Source of the DNA: Actinomycetota bacterium
Lineage (GTDB): Bacteria > Actinomycetota > Actinomycetes > Nanopelagicales > Nanopelagicaceae
Assembly (NCBI GenBank): GCA_010028225.1
Contig: RGOY01000072.1
Coordinates: 1 to 6,404, forward strand
Direction: 5' to 3'
DNA: 6,404 bases
Positions 1 through 6,266 of the stretch are shown here, piece after piece. A program made the translations under genes and the position numbers. The number at the start of each line of letters is the position of its first letter. Positions within the stretch are counted from its first letter, which is position 1. The notes beneath the pieces are model-generated. The model saw only the letters and a list, made by a program, of their open reading frames with translations. It made no database searches and had not been told where the DNA came from.

Positions 1-660
1 TGCTGGTTCGTAGATATCAATTTTCTTTCGAAGATAGGAGATGTAGGTTTCGACGATTCCAGCATCTCCGCGAAAATCATATTGCCAGACATGATCGAGG
101 ATTTGAGATTTACTCACTACGCGGTCTGCATTGATCATCAAATACCTCAAGAGAATAAATTCTGTGGGAGATAGATCAATCAGATTCCCTGCTCGCCTTA
201 CCTCATGTGTCGCTTCGTTAAGTTCGAGGTCTGCGAATCTGACGACTTCTTCATCCTCGGCAAGAGGCGTAGCGCTAGTTCTCCGTAGCAGTGCGCGAAG
301 TCTCAACACTAATTCTTCAAGGCTGAAAGGTTTGGTGACGTAATCATCGCCTCCGAGCGTGAGTCCCTTTATCTTGTCTTCAGTCGCATCTTTCGCAGTG
401 AGGAAAAGAACGCCTACATCTTGTCCCTCTGCACGAAGGCGCTTACAGACTTCGAACCCATCAAGATCAGGAAGCATCACATCGAGTATCAGTGCATGGG
501 GTTTAAATGATTCTGCTTGCTTTAACGCTTCGGCGCCCGTTGCCGCAGTCCTCACATCGAAGCCCACAAACTTGAGTCCGGTAGAGATGAGATCGCTGAT
601 GCTCTTCTCATCATCGACTACAAGCACTCTTTGATCCAAAGTGGCCGTCGGTGTTGTCAT
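1..660 (-). CDS. OmpR/PhoB-family DNA-binding response regulator (PhoP/TrcR-like), C-terminus cut by window edge
   Basis: Cytoplasmic two-component transcription factor. The 220 visible residues open with a receiver domain (about residues 11-127): acidic pair D16/D17, phospho-acceptor D60 in ILDVMLPDLDG, T88 and K110 in the segment GGDDYVTKPFSLEE. A winged-helix DNA-binding domain follows (about 139-220), with LSPTEFILLRYL, the recognition region around ILDHVWQYDF, and VETYISYLRKKID. From memory, both domains closely resemble mycobacterial PhoP, with TrcR and PrrA as alternatives, so I give no symbol. Family members usually end about 15-25 residues later with an HTVRGVGYVLR-like strand, which lies off the left edge together with any partner histidine kinase. 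The ATG at 660 is chosen because GTGAGG sits 7 bases upstream and the receiver domain starts normally from it. It lies 91 bases downstream of the iron-sulfur oxidoreductase gene on the same strand, so read-through is possible. Confidence 0.93.
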   Translation of the reverse strand, partial: MTTPTATLDQRVLVVDDEKSISDLISTGLKFVGFDVRTAATGAEALKQAESFKPHALILDVMLPDLDGFEVCKRLRAEGQDVGVLFLTAKDATEDKIKGLTLGGDDYVTKPFSLEELVLRLRALLRRTSATPLAEDEEVVRFADLELNEATHEVRRAGNLIDLSPTEFILLRYLMINADRVVSKSQILDHVWQYDFRGDAGIVETYISYLRKKIDIYEPA

Positions 661-662
661 CG

Positions 663-673
663 CCTCGCCTCAC
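663..673 (-). promoter_or_regulatory. Ribosome binding site of the response regulator
   Basis: On the minus strand the ATG at 660 is preceded by two GAGG cores (671-668 and 666-663). The GTGAGG copy has a 7-base spacer, which is normal for a Shine-Dalgarno site. This contrasts with the three minus-strand genes in the window that have no such site. Confidence 0.55.
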
Positions 674-682
674 TTCCGTAGC

Positions 683-711
683 TTTATGGGCGAGCATCCC
701 CTGATTGTCTG
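683..711 (-). promoter_or_regulatory. Possible sigma-70-type promoter for the response regulator
   Basis: Read on the minus strand, CAGACA (711-706) and CATAAA (688-683) are separated by 17 bases, each matching four of six consensus positions. This would give a leader of about 15-20 bases that includes the Shine-Dalgarno site. Each hexamer is weak alone; only the spacing and position support the call. Confidence 0.25.
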
Positions 712-751
712 AGTGTTTACTGAGAAAGAAATGAATCCTAGGGGAGAGCTC

Positions 752-2851
752 TCAGGCCTTTTTTACTGAGTTGAGCAAAGCTTGGGCTACATCGAGAACT
801 TCGACCTGCGCCCCTCGTCCAGTGACCCCATCAGAGACCATGACTCGACAGAACGGGCAACCCACCGCGACCTGAGCGGCCCCAGTCTCGATCGCTTCGT
901 CGACACGATTGAGATTGATTCGAGTTCCGAGTTTCTCCTCCATCCACATTCTTCCGCCACCTGCGCCACAACAGAATGATCGCTCCTTATTACGGGGCAT
1001 TTCGACAAACTCTGCGCCGGTAGAAGCAAGTAGCTCTCGGGGAGGTTCATAGATTTGGTTGTGGCGGCCGAGGTAGCACGGATCGTGGTAGGTGAGCTTC
1101 TTTGATTCACTCTGTGGGACCGGTTTCAATTTTCCTTCACGAACAAGTTGATTGAGAAGTTGTGTGTGGTGGACCATCTCGAATGAGAATCCGCTCTGGC
1201 GATAATCTCGGCCGATAGTGGTGAAGCAGTGTGGACATGTGACAACAACTTTCTTCACCCCACGCTCCCCAAAGACTTCAGTTAATGTCTCGATATTTTC
1301 TTTGGCAAGGATTTGATAGAGGAATTCATTTCCGGCACGCCGCGCGGGATCACCGGTACAAGTTTCACGTTTTCCAAGAACGCCAAAGGAGACGCCCGCC
1401 ATATAGAGAAGTTCAGCAACGGCTTTCGTTGTCTTCTTCGCACGCTCTTCAAATGCACCGGCGCAACCTACCCAGAAGAGATATTCGACATCATCAGGAA
1501 TAGTTCCTTCGATTTTTCTAATCGGGAAATCACATTCCCCGATCCACGCATCACGGTCGACTCGGTTTGCACCCCAAGGGTTACCCGCCTTTTCAAGATT
1601 TCGAAACGTTCCACCGAGTTCACTGGGGAACTCTGATTCAACAAGAACTTGGAAACGTCGCATGTTGACGATGTGATCGACATGTTCAATATCAACAGGA
1701 CACTCGTTAACACAGGCACCGCATGTTGTGCATGACCAGAGGACATCATGCGTGATTGCAGCGCCTTCTGGCTCAGCGACAGCGCCCACTATTGGACGAT
1801 CAGGCGAGGATGACGAAGAGACTTTAGTGAGTGCGTGGTCTCGCATCGCCATGATTAAGAGTTTTGGGCTGAGAGGTTTTTCGGTATGCCATGCAGGGCA
1901 CTGTGATTGGCACCGGCCACACTCAGTGCAGCTAGCCATATCAAGAAGGCCCTTCCATGAGATATCCGAGGATTTTCCGATACCGAAAATGTCATCTTCC
2001 TTGGGATCTTCGAAATTAATCGGTTTTCCATGCGAGAGCATTTCGGGAAGTGCGCCGAGAGTCGGTGCGCGCCCTGGATCTCGCTTGAAATAAATATTGA
2101 ATGGTGCAAGAAATCGATGCCAAGCAATTCCCATTGTGAGATTGGATGCGATCACGATGAACCAGAGCATCGAAACGAAGATCTTGATAGAAGCAACGAG
2201 TGTTATCAAAGCCTCTAAGGTGAGTTGATCAACGTTTGCGAATGCGAGAACCGCTGGCATGGTTAGTGCATAGTTCCAATCGAAACTATCAACTCCAGCG
2301 AGCGCACCTTCTAGTCCGCGAAGGGTGATGACGCAGAAGACAATTGCCAGAATCACTACTTCGACGAAGTAAGCCTTCCACTGACCAGAGCCAAAGAAGC
2401 GAGATTTTTTCCCTGGACGAAGGAGTCGAGTTCCTTGTCTGATTCCGATTAGCGCAACGATTCCAATGCCAGTCAACCAAGCGATTGCGTCGACAAAGAG
2501 TTCGTATCCAATGAAAGTCCCGATTACTGGAAGATGAAACTGGGGTGAGATGGTCTGTCCATATGCAGTGATCAAAGTGCCGAGTAGAGCAACAAAGCCG
2601 ATCATGACGAACCAATGGGCGATGCCGCTGACGGTGAAGTTGAGCATCTTGCTATGACCAAAAACTTCTGCAAGAGTCCTTCGAAGCCGAAGCGAGCGAT
2701 CGCCTCGACGTGTCGGATCACTTTGACCGCGCTTGAACCACGAGAGCAGGGTTCTGAGGCGAAGGAGAAAGAAGGTGATGCCGATAAGGGTTGCGAGGTA
2801 GGCGACCCAACTCATCGCATAGGGAAAGAGGCCCAGTGGATCGGGATTCAT
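752..2851 (-). CDS. Membrane-anchored iron-sulfur oxidoreductase, EtfD-like (ETF:menaquinone oxidoreductase type)
   Basis: The 699 residues join a NarI-like membrane domain to a GlpC/HdrD-like iron-sulfur domain. About five hydrophobic helices are visible (roughly 12-33, 74-96, 111-137, 160-178, 211-240). H66, H79, H106 and H245 are candidate haem b ligands. A ferredoxin-type dicluster follows, with C308/C311/C314/C318 and C374/C377/C380/C384, each ending in CP. Two cysteine-rich domains come next. The second is canonical (C592, C627-C628-G, C665-x2-C668). The first has C463, a single C498 in ETCTGD, and C539-x2-C542. This layout matches mycobacterial Rv0338c/EtfD, which takes electrons from EtfBA during acyl-CoA oxidation and passes them to menaquinone; that role is inferred, since no etfAB or acyl-CoA dehydrogenase is visible. 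Lactate- or glycolate-oxidase iron-sulfur subunits are alternatives, but they usually lack the membrane domain. There is no Shine-Dalgarno site; a TANNNT hexamer 6 bases before the ATG suggests leaderless expression. Confidence 0.9.
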   Translation of the reverse strand: MNPDPLGLFPYAMSWVAYLATLIGITFFLLRLRTLLSWFKRGQSDPTRRGDRSLRLRRTLAEVFGHSKMLNFTVSGIAHWFVMIGFVALLGTLITAYGQTISPQFHLPVIGTFIGYELFVDAIAWLTGIGIVALIGIRQGTRLLRPGKKSRFFGSGQWKAYFVEVVILAIVFCVITLRGLEGALAGVDSFDWNYALTMPAVLAFANVDQLTLEALITLVASIKIFVSMLWFIVIASNLTMGIAWHRFLAPFNIYFKRDPGRAPTLGALPEMLSHGKPINFEDPKEDDIFGIGKSSDISWKGLLDMASCTECGRCQSQCPAWHTEKPLSPKLLIMAMRDHALTKVSSSSSPDRPIVGAVAEPEGAAITHDVLWSCTTCGACVNECPVDIEHVDHIVNMRRFQVLVESEFPSELGGTFRNLEKAGNPWGANRVDRDAWIGECDFPIRKIEGTIPDDVEYLFWVGCAGAFEERAKKTTKAVAELLYMAGVSFGVLGKRETCTGDPARRAGNEFLYQILAKENIETLTEVFGERGVKKVVVTCPHCFTTIGRDYRQSGFSFEMVHHTQLLNQLVREGKLKPVPQSESKKLTYHDPCYLGRHNQIYEPPRELLASTGAEFVEMPRNKERSFCCGAGGGRMWMEEKLGTRINLNRVDEAIETGAAQVAVGCPFCRVMVSDGVTGRGAQVEVLDVAQALLNSVKKA

Positions 2852-2857
2852 GCGGTA

Positions 2858-2863
2858 AGGGTA
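2858..2863 (-). promoter_or_regulatory. -10 element for leaderless transcription of the EtfD-like gene
   Basis: The minus strand reads TACCCT, then six bases, then the ATG at 2851. The hexamer fits the actinobacterial -10 pattern TANNNT and would place the transcript start at or next to the A of the ATG. No purine-rich ribosome-binding sequence lies upstream. The -35 region is weak and overlaps the DnaA box at 2876-2884. Confidence 0.45.
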
Positions 2864-2875
2864 GGGCTGACTGAG

Positions 2876-2884
2876 TTATCCACA
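2876..2884 (+). promoter_or_regulatory. Perfect DnaA box, with two degenerate boxes beside it
   Basis: TTATCCACA is an exact match to the DnaA-box consensus. It lies in the 95-base gap between crgA and the EtfD-like gene, about 25-33 bases upstream of the predicted leaderless start. Two 7-of-9 matches sit within the next 24 bases: TTTTCCACC at 2889-2897, and TGTGGAGAG at 2900-2908 on the opposite strand. The last two overlap the small inverted repeat at 2892-2905. DnaA binding could regulate the promoter or titrate DnaA; chance is also possible, since a 9-base match is expected occasionally in any genome. Confidence 0.5.
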
Positions 2885-2891
2885 GGTTTTT

Positions 2892-2905
2892 CCACCAGTG
2901 TGGAG
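2892..2905. repeat. Small inverted repeat (TCCAC-N4-GTGGA)
   Basis: A perfect 5-base inverted repeat with a 4-base spacer lies beside the DnaA box, so both arms carry the box core in opposite orientation. It is not followed by a T-run in the direction of either flanking gene. It reads better as a protein-binding site than as a terminator. Confidence 0.35.
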
Positions 2906-2946
2906 AGTTACACCATTGTTATTTGAACTCTTTTTTGACCGTGGAG

Positions 2947-3204
2947 TTAGCGCCAGCGGGTCGCCAGGGTGAAGCCGACTCCGATAAAGCCAAAGCCAAC
3001 AAGCATGTTCCATGCGCCGATTCCAGGGATCGGAAAACTGGTCGTAGTCATATAGAAGACGACAATCCACGCTAAACCAATGAGGAATGAGCCCAGCATC
3101 ACCGGGACAAGCCATTTGGGGCTTTCGACCGACTCGTCGAGGGGTGCAACCTCTACAGCAGCGGGTCGATCTTTCTTCTTCTTTCGTTTCCGTGACTCTG
3201 GCAT
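2947..3204 (-). CDS. crgA: Cell division protein CrgA
   Basis: CrgA is a small inner-membrane divisome protein of Actinobacteria. In mycobacteria it binds FtsZ, FtsQ, FtsI and CwsA and helps recruit PBP3; in Streptomyces it affects septation. This 85-residue protein has the family layout: a basic N-terminal tail (R5-R13, rich in KRK), then SPKWLVPVML leading into helix 1 (about 31-51, ending WIVVFY), a short loop PIPGIGAWN (58-66), and helix 2 (about 67-82) ending in a short basic tail. The length is typical. The neighbourhood supports the call, because crgA stands next to trpG and pknB in many actinobacterial genomes. The ATG at 3204 follows TAGCCT plus six bases and has no Shine-Dalgarno site, so it is probably leaderless. 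Its upstream region overlaps that of trpG. The next gene on the same strand starts 95 bases downstream. Confidence 0.95.
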   Translation of the reverse strand: MPESRKRKKKKDRPAAVEVAPLDESVESPKWLVPVMLGSFLIGLAWIVVFYMTTTSFPIPGIGAWNMLVGFGFIGVGFTLATRWR

Positions 3205-3210
3205 GGGTAA

Positions 3211-3216
3211 AGGCTA
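3211..3216 (-). promoter_or_regulatory. -10 element for leaderless transcription of crgA
   Basis: The minus strand reads TAGCCT, six bases, then the ATG at 3204. This geometry is identical to that of the EtfD-like gene and pstP. A weak -35 candidate, TGGAAA, lies 16 bases further upstream, antisense to the bases just before the trpG start codon. Confidence 0.45.
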
Positions 3217-3225
3217 CACGCTTAC

Positions 3226-3232
3226 GGGAGGA
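3226..3232 (+). promoter_or_regulatory. Ribosome binding site that fixes the trpG start
   Basis: GGGAGGA lies 7 bases before the ATG at 3240. It is the strongest Shine-Dalgarno site in the window. It decides against the longer open frame that continues upstream through crgA on the opposite strand. Confidence 0.85.
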
Positions 3233-3239
3233 TTTCCAT

Positions 3240-3812
3240 ATGCCTCCGGGTCGCTTGAATATCGCAATCATCGATAACCGTGATTCTTTTGTATTCAATC
3301 TCTCTCGCTACCTTGAAGAACTAGGAGCCGCGCCCACACATTTTGAAAATACTGTTCAACCCACGGCGCTCGCCGACTTCGATGCAGTTCTTATCTCACC
3401 GGGCCCTGGGACTCCTGAGCAAGCAGGCAGATCAATAGAGATTGTTAAGTGGGCGAGTGAGATTAAAAAGCCTCTCCTCGGAGTCTGTCTCGGCCATCAA
3501 GTGATCGCACGAACTTTTGGTTTTGAAGTGACGGGTGCAGCCAAACTCATACATGGCTACACATCAAAAATTGAACATCAAGGGCAGGGAATCTTTGCCG
3601 GTATCCCATCTAGTTTTAAAGGTACGAGGTATCACTCACTCGCCGTTCAAGATGTAGCTCCTCCTCTTTTTGTGACTGCTCGAAGTGATGATGGCACGAT
3701 CATGGGATTGCAGCATGAGAGCTTGCCTATCCATGGAGTGCAGTTCCATCCGGAAGCAATACTCACTGAGTTTGGTCACGACCTTTTGAAGAATTGGCTC
3801 AATCACATCTGA
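3240..3812 (+). CDS. trpG: Class I glutamine amidotransferase, anthranilate/aminodeoxychorismate synthase component II (TrpG/PabA)
   Basis: This cytoplasmic subunit hydrolyses glutamine and passes ammonia to a chorismate-using partner, TrpE (anthranilate, tryptophan pathway) or PabB (aminodeoxychorismate, folate pathway). The 190-residue length is normal for the family. Visible motifs are IDNRDSFVFNL (11-21), SPGPGTPEQAG (53-63), GVCLGHQ with nucleophile C83 (81-87), RYHSL (130-134) and QFHPEAILTEFG (168-179), with H170 and E172 completing the triad. No trpE, pabB or other pathway gene is in the window. The copy at this locus in Actinobacteria stands alone beside pknB; it may serve folate synthesis, or both pathways, and sequence alone does not decide. 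It is divergent from crgA (35-base gap) and converges on pknB (36-base gap). Its promoter must lie largely inside the crgA 5' end; GTGACT with a 17-base spacer to TACACG is a weak candidate. Confidence 0.94.
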   Translation: MPPGRLNIAIIDNRDSFVFNLSRYLEELGAAPTHFENTVQPTALADFDAVLISPGPGTPEQAGRSIEIVKWASEIKKPLLGVCLGHQVIARTFGFEVTGAAKLIHGYTSKIEHQGQGIFAGIPSSFKGTRYHSLAVQDVAPPLFVTARSDDGTIMGLQHESLPIHGVQFHPEAILTEFGHDLLKNWLNHI

Positions 3813-3848
3813 CTTTGTGGACTCAGTTGTGATCCTGCTTCGTACTCG

Positions 3849-5435
3849 CTAAGGCGCTGGGCTCTCTTCAGTACTCGGTTGATTGGTTGGAGTATTAATT
3901 GTGACGGTGACGAAACTACCCAGAGTTCTTGCTTCACCTGCAGCGGGAGCCTGTGCAATGACAATTCCTTCGGGTTGTGTTGGATCGAAAGCTTCGATAA
4001 AGCGAACCATGAAGCCAGCTTGCGTCAGAGTTGTCTGGGCTTGAATCTTGCTTGAACCAATCAGGTCAGGCACCTTGACATTCCCACTTGCGATCTCAAG
4101 TGTCACACTGCTTCCGGCAGGAACGCTTGTTCCTGGTTCGGGCAAGATTCTTATTACTGAGCCTGGGCTTAACTCCGAATCAACCTGAATAGTCCTTGCG
4201 ACCAAAAGCCCTGCACTATTAAGGAGCGCCCGGGCCTGCTCCAAACTCTTTCCGATAATGTCAATTGGGACAACGCTCTCGCCTCGTCCATCAGAGAGCG
4301 TGAGTGTGATTGAACTTCCCGATGTAACGCGCGAGGTTGCTACTGGTAATTGTGCGGCGACCCTATCTTTCGGGATTCTAGGATTTGGCGCACGCTCAAT
4401 TGTGACAGTGAAATCTGCAAGAAGCTCCCTCGCTTCACTTTCAGTAAGGCCCACAACATTAGGCACAGTGATCACTGATGTACTTCTGCCACCAAAGAAA
4501 AAGATACTGCCGAGAGCAATCGCAATAAGTGCCAGCGCACCAATCACTATGAGATTTCGTCGAGGCATTCCTGCCTTTGGAATCTCTGTTGTGATTGCCT
4601 CACCACGACCCAATTTCACAATATCGGTAGCCATTGCATCTGCGCTTTGATAACGATGGTCTGGATTCTTAGCAAGCGCTACAGCCAAGAAGTCATCAAC
4701 TCCTGCAGGCAAAGTTGGTTGAAGTTGAGTCGCTTTAGTCAGTTCTGCCGAGACATGTTGATAGGCGATTGCTACTGGAGTCTCGCCAGTGAATGGCGGG
4801 CGTCCAGTAATGAGTTCATAGAAGACACAACCAACTGCATAAAGGTCGCTCCTAGCATCAGCGTTACTGCCAGTGGCCTGTTCTGGTGCGAGATATTGCG
4901 CAGTTCCGACCACATTCCAGGTGTTGGTCATCGTGGCGCTCTCATCCAAAGCCCTTGCAATACCAAAATCCATGACTTTCACATCACCTGAATCAGTAAT
5001 CATGATGTTCCCAGGCTTAATATCCCGATGAATGATGCCTTTCTTATGCGAGTAATCGAGCGCGTCGAGAATTCCGCGGATTAGTTCAACGACACGAGAG
5101 ATCGGCAAGCGCTCGCCTCTCTGGATTAGTTCACGAAGAGTCTGACCGTTTACGCGCTCCATCACGATATAGGGCGTCTTACTTCCACCTTGGTTCTCTT
5201 CTTCACCTGAGTCATAAACGGCGACAATTCCCGGATGATTCAATCCTGCAGCAGCTAGCGCTTCTTTTCTAAAGCGTGAGACAAATGTCGAATCACGAAG
5301 AAGCTCGCTTCGAAGAATCTTCACCGCCACCTCGCGCGAAAGTCGCTTGTCATGAGCGAGATAGACATCGGCCATCCCACCCGTCCCGATCATCTGTCCT
5401 AGCTCGTAACGACCGCCAAGAATTCTCTTACTCAT
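3849..5435 (-). CDS. pknB: PASTA-domain serine/threonine protein kinase PknB
   Basis: Membrane kinase that senses peptidoglycan fragments or lipid II outside the cell and phosphorylates cell-wall and division proteins inside. From the ATG at 5435 it has 528 residues. The kinase domain (about 10-275) is intact: glycine loop GTGGMADV (17-24), K39, E58, HRD 136-138, N143, DFG 156-158, APE 183-185. Activation-loop T170 and T172 align with the autophosphorylated T171/T173 of mycobacterial PknB. A transmembrane helix spans about 294-314. Three extracellular PASTA repeats follow (about 320-383, 386-450, 452-514), one fewer than the four of mycobacterial PknB, then a Ser/Pro/Glu-rich tail. In-frame TTG (5447) and GTG (5444) starts exist. 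I prefer the ATG because MSKRILGGRYELG matches usual kinase N-termini and the ATG overlaps the pstP stop (ATGAGTAA), implying translational coupling; no Shine-Dalgarno site is visible. Confidence 0.95.
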   Translation of the reverse strand: MSKRILGGRYELGQMIGTGGMADVYLAHDKRLSREVAVKILRSELLRDSTFVSRFRKEALAAAGLNHPGIVAVYDSGEEENQGGSKTPYIVMERVNGQTLRELIQRGERLPISRVVELIRGILDALDYSHKKGIIHRDIKPGNIMITDSGDVKVMDFGIARALDESATMTNTWNVVGTAQYLAPEQATGSNADARSDLYAVGCVFYELITGRPPFTGETPVAIAYQHVSAELTKATQLQPTLPAGVDDFLAVALAKNPDHRYQSADAMATDIVKLGRGEAITTEIPKAGMPRRNLIVIGALALIAIALGSIFFFGGRSTSVITVPNVVGLTESEARELLADFTVTIERAPNPRIPKDRVAAQLPVATSRVTSGSSITLTLSDGRGESVVPIDIIGKSLEQARALLNSAGLLVARTIQVDSELSPGSVIRILPEPGTSVPAGSSVTLEIASGNVKVPDLIGSSKIQAQTTLTQAGFMVRFIEAFDPTQPEGIVIAQAPAAGEARTLGSFVTVTINTPTNQPSTEESPAP

Positions 5436-6243
5436 GGGCAGCACCAAGGAACGAGAGTGGCTCTTTAAGTAGTTGTCTATTCGACTTTTCTAAGGGGGCA
5501 AACTTTGCAAGGATTACAGTCACATTATCTGGGGCCCCACCATTTCGAGTCGCAGCAATCAAGTTATTCGCTGCTTGGTCCAGTGGCTTTGACTCAATAA
5601 TTGTCGCTATCTCCTCATCACTTAATACAGCATTGAGTCCATCACTTGAAAGGAGATAGATGTCATCCTGTTGAGCAGGATAGATATGAATAGCAGGCGA
5701 TGAGTCTTCACCACCTGCGAGCTCGCTCATTCCTCTTCCCATCAAAGCAAGAGTGAGAACTGACCTCTGAGGGTGATCTGCGACTTCTTCCTCGGTGATC
5801 CGACCCTGGTCTAATAGTTCTTGAATCACCGTGTGATCATGGCTTAATCGAGTCAGTTCACCACCTCGAAGTCGATAGGCACGTGAGTCACCGATATGTA
5901 GAAGGCCGACTGAATCGTCAGATGCAGCAAGTGCCGTCAGGGTAGTTCCCATCCCTGCGAGTTGATCGTGAGCGGAGATCTCTGTTGCAATCTCCTTATC
6001 AATACTGCTGAGCGCTTCTTGCAAGATTTCACTCTGTGAGTCGAGATCATCTCGAAGATTGGCGATCAATGGCGCGAAGGTTGCAAGGGTTCTGATTGCA
6101 ATACGTGATGCGATCTCACCACCTACTGCGCCACCCATGCCATCAGCAACAGCGATAAGCGTTGGGTGATAAAGAGCAGAGTCTTCATTTCCTTGGCGCA
6201 CGAGACCTAGGTCAGTGCGAGCTGCGATAGAAGTGAAGAACAT
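5428..6243 (-). CDS. pstP: PP2C-family (PPM) serine/threonine phosphatase PstP, soluble short form
   Basis: Metal-dependent phosphatase that reverses PknB-type phosphorylation. The 271 residues contain the PP2C motifs: RTDLGLVRQGNED (9-21, with E20/D21), ADGMGG (33-38, metal ligand D34), GMGTT (97-101), GDSRAYR (118-124, D119), SSDGL (199-203, D201) and APDN (237-240, D239). Mycobacterial PstP is about twice as long, with a transmembrane helix and an extracellular domain. This protein stops about 20 residues after the catalytic core and shows no membrane segment, so it should be cytoplasmic. Its last 8 bases overlap the pknB ATG, so the pair is surely co-transcribed, with the phosphatase first. 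The ATG at 6243 has no Shine-Dalgarno site but has TAGGCT six bases upstream, suggesting leaderless translation. It is divergent from tRNA-Leu across a 36-base gap. Confidence 0.93.
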   Translation of the reverse strand: MFFTSIAARTDLGLVRQGNEDSALYHPTLIAVADGMGGAVGGEIASRIAIRTLATFAPLIANLRDDLDSQSEILQEALSSIDKEIATEISAHDQLAGMGTTLTALAASDDSVGLLHIGDSRAYRLRGGELTRLSHDHTVIQELLDQGRITEEEVADHPQRSVLTLALMGRGMSELAGGEDSSPAIHIYPAQQDDIYLLSSDGLNAVLSDEEIATIIESKPLDQAANNLIAATRNGGAPDNVTVILAKFAPLEKSNRQLLKEPLSFLGAAHE

Positions 6244-6249
6244 TGAAAT

Positions 6250-6255
6250 AGCCTA
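6250..6255 (-). promoter_or_regulatory. -10 element for leaderless transcription of pstP-pknB
   Basis: The minus strand reads TAGGCT, six bases, then the ATG at 6243, matching TANNNT at the spacing expected for a transcript that starts on the ATG. No clear -35 is seen. The site lies 5 bases from the putative tRNA -10 on the other strand, so the two divergent promoters share the same DNA. Confidence 0.45.
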
Positions 6256-6260
6256 ATGCT

Positions 6261-6266
6261 GATAAT
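6261..6266 (+). promoter_or_regulatory. -10 element of the tRNA-Leu promoter
   Basis: GATAAT matches five of six consensus positions and would start transcription around 6273, giving a short 5' leader of about 7 bases before the mature tRNA. No convincing -35 hexamer is seen at 16-18 bases. That region falls over the pstP start codon. Confidence 0.4.

Noticed and set aside
131..634. Open frames on the plus strand across the response regulator
   Set aside because: Both are antisense to a strongly conserved gene, have low-complexity Ser/Arg-rich translations and no ribosome binding sites.
744..753. Perfect palindrome GAGAGCTCTC at the end of the EtfD-like gene, considered as a terminator
   Set aside because: With no loop bases the usable stem is short, and on the minus strand it is not followed by a T-run. 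The T-run at 759-764 lies on the wrong side for the gene. It overlaps the stop codon and may be chance.
2905..2937. Inverted repeat AGAGTT/AACTCT followed by TTTTT on the plus strand
   Set aside because: It would terminate only plus-strand transcripts, and no plus-strand gene enters from the left. The 16-base loop and 6-base stem are weak.
3087..3239. Upstream extension of the trpG open frame, adding about 51 residues
   Set aside because: It lies antisense to crgA, has no similarity to amidotransferase N-termini, and the strong GGGAGGA site sits 7 bases before the ATG at 3240, where the family's normal N-terminus begins.
3816..3824. Second DnaA-like site TGTGGACTC in the trpG-pknB gap
   Set aside because: It matches only seven of nine positions and stands alone, which is expected by chance.
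3819..3835. Hairpin between the convergent ends of trpG and pknB (GGA-bulge-TCA/TGATCC)
   Set aside because: Only six pairs with a bulge and no U-tract on either strand; too weak to call a bidirectional terminator.
4258..4991. Plus-strand open frames opposite pknB
   Set aside because: The translations show no recognisable domain and lie antisense to an intact kinase with every catalytic motif; these are shadows.
5436..5447. TTG or GTG start for pknB four or three codons upstream of the ATG
   Set aside because: These add only VLP-type residues with no ribosome binding site. The ATG at 5435 overlaps the pstP stop in the usual coupled form. The choice is likely but not proven.
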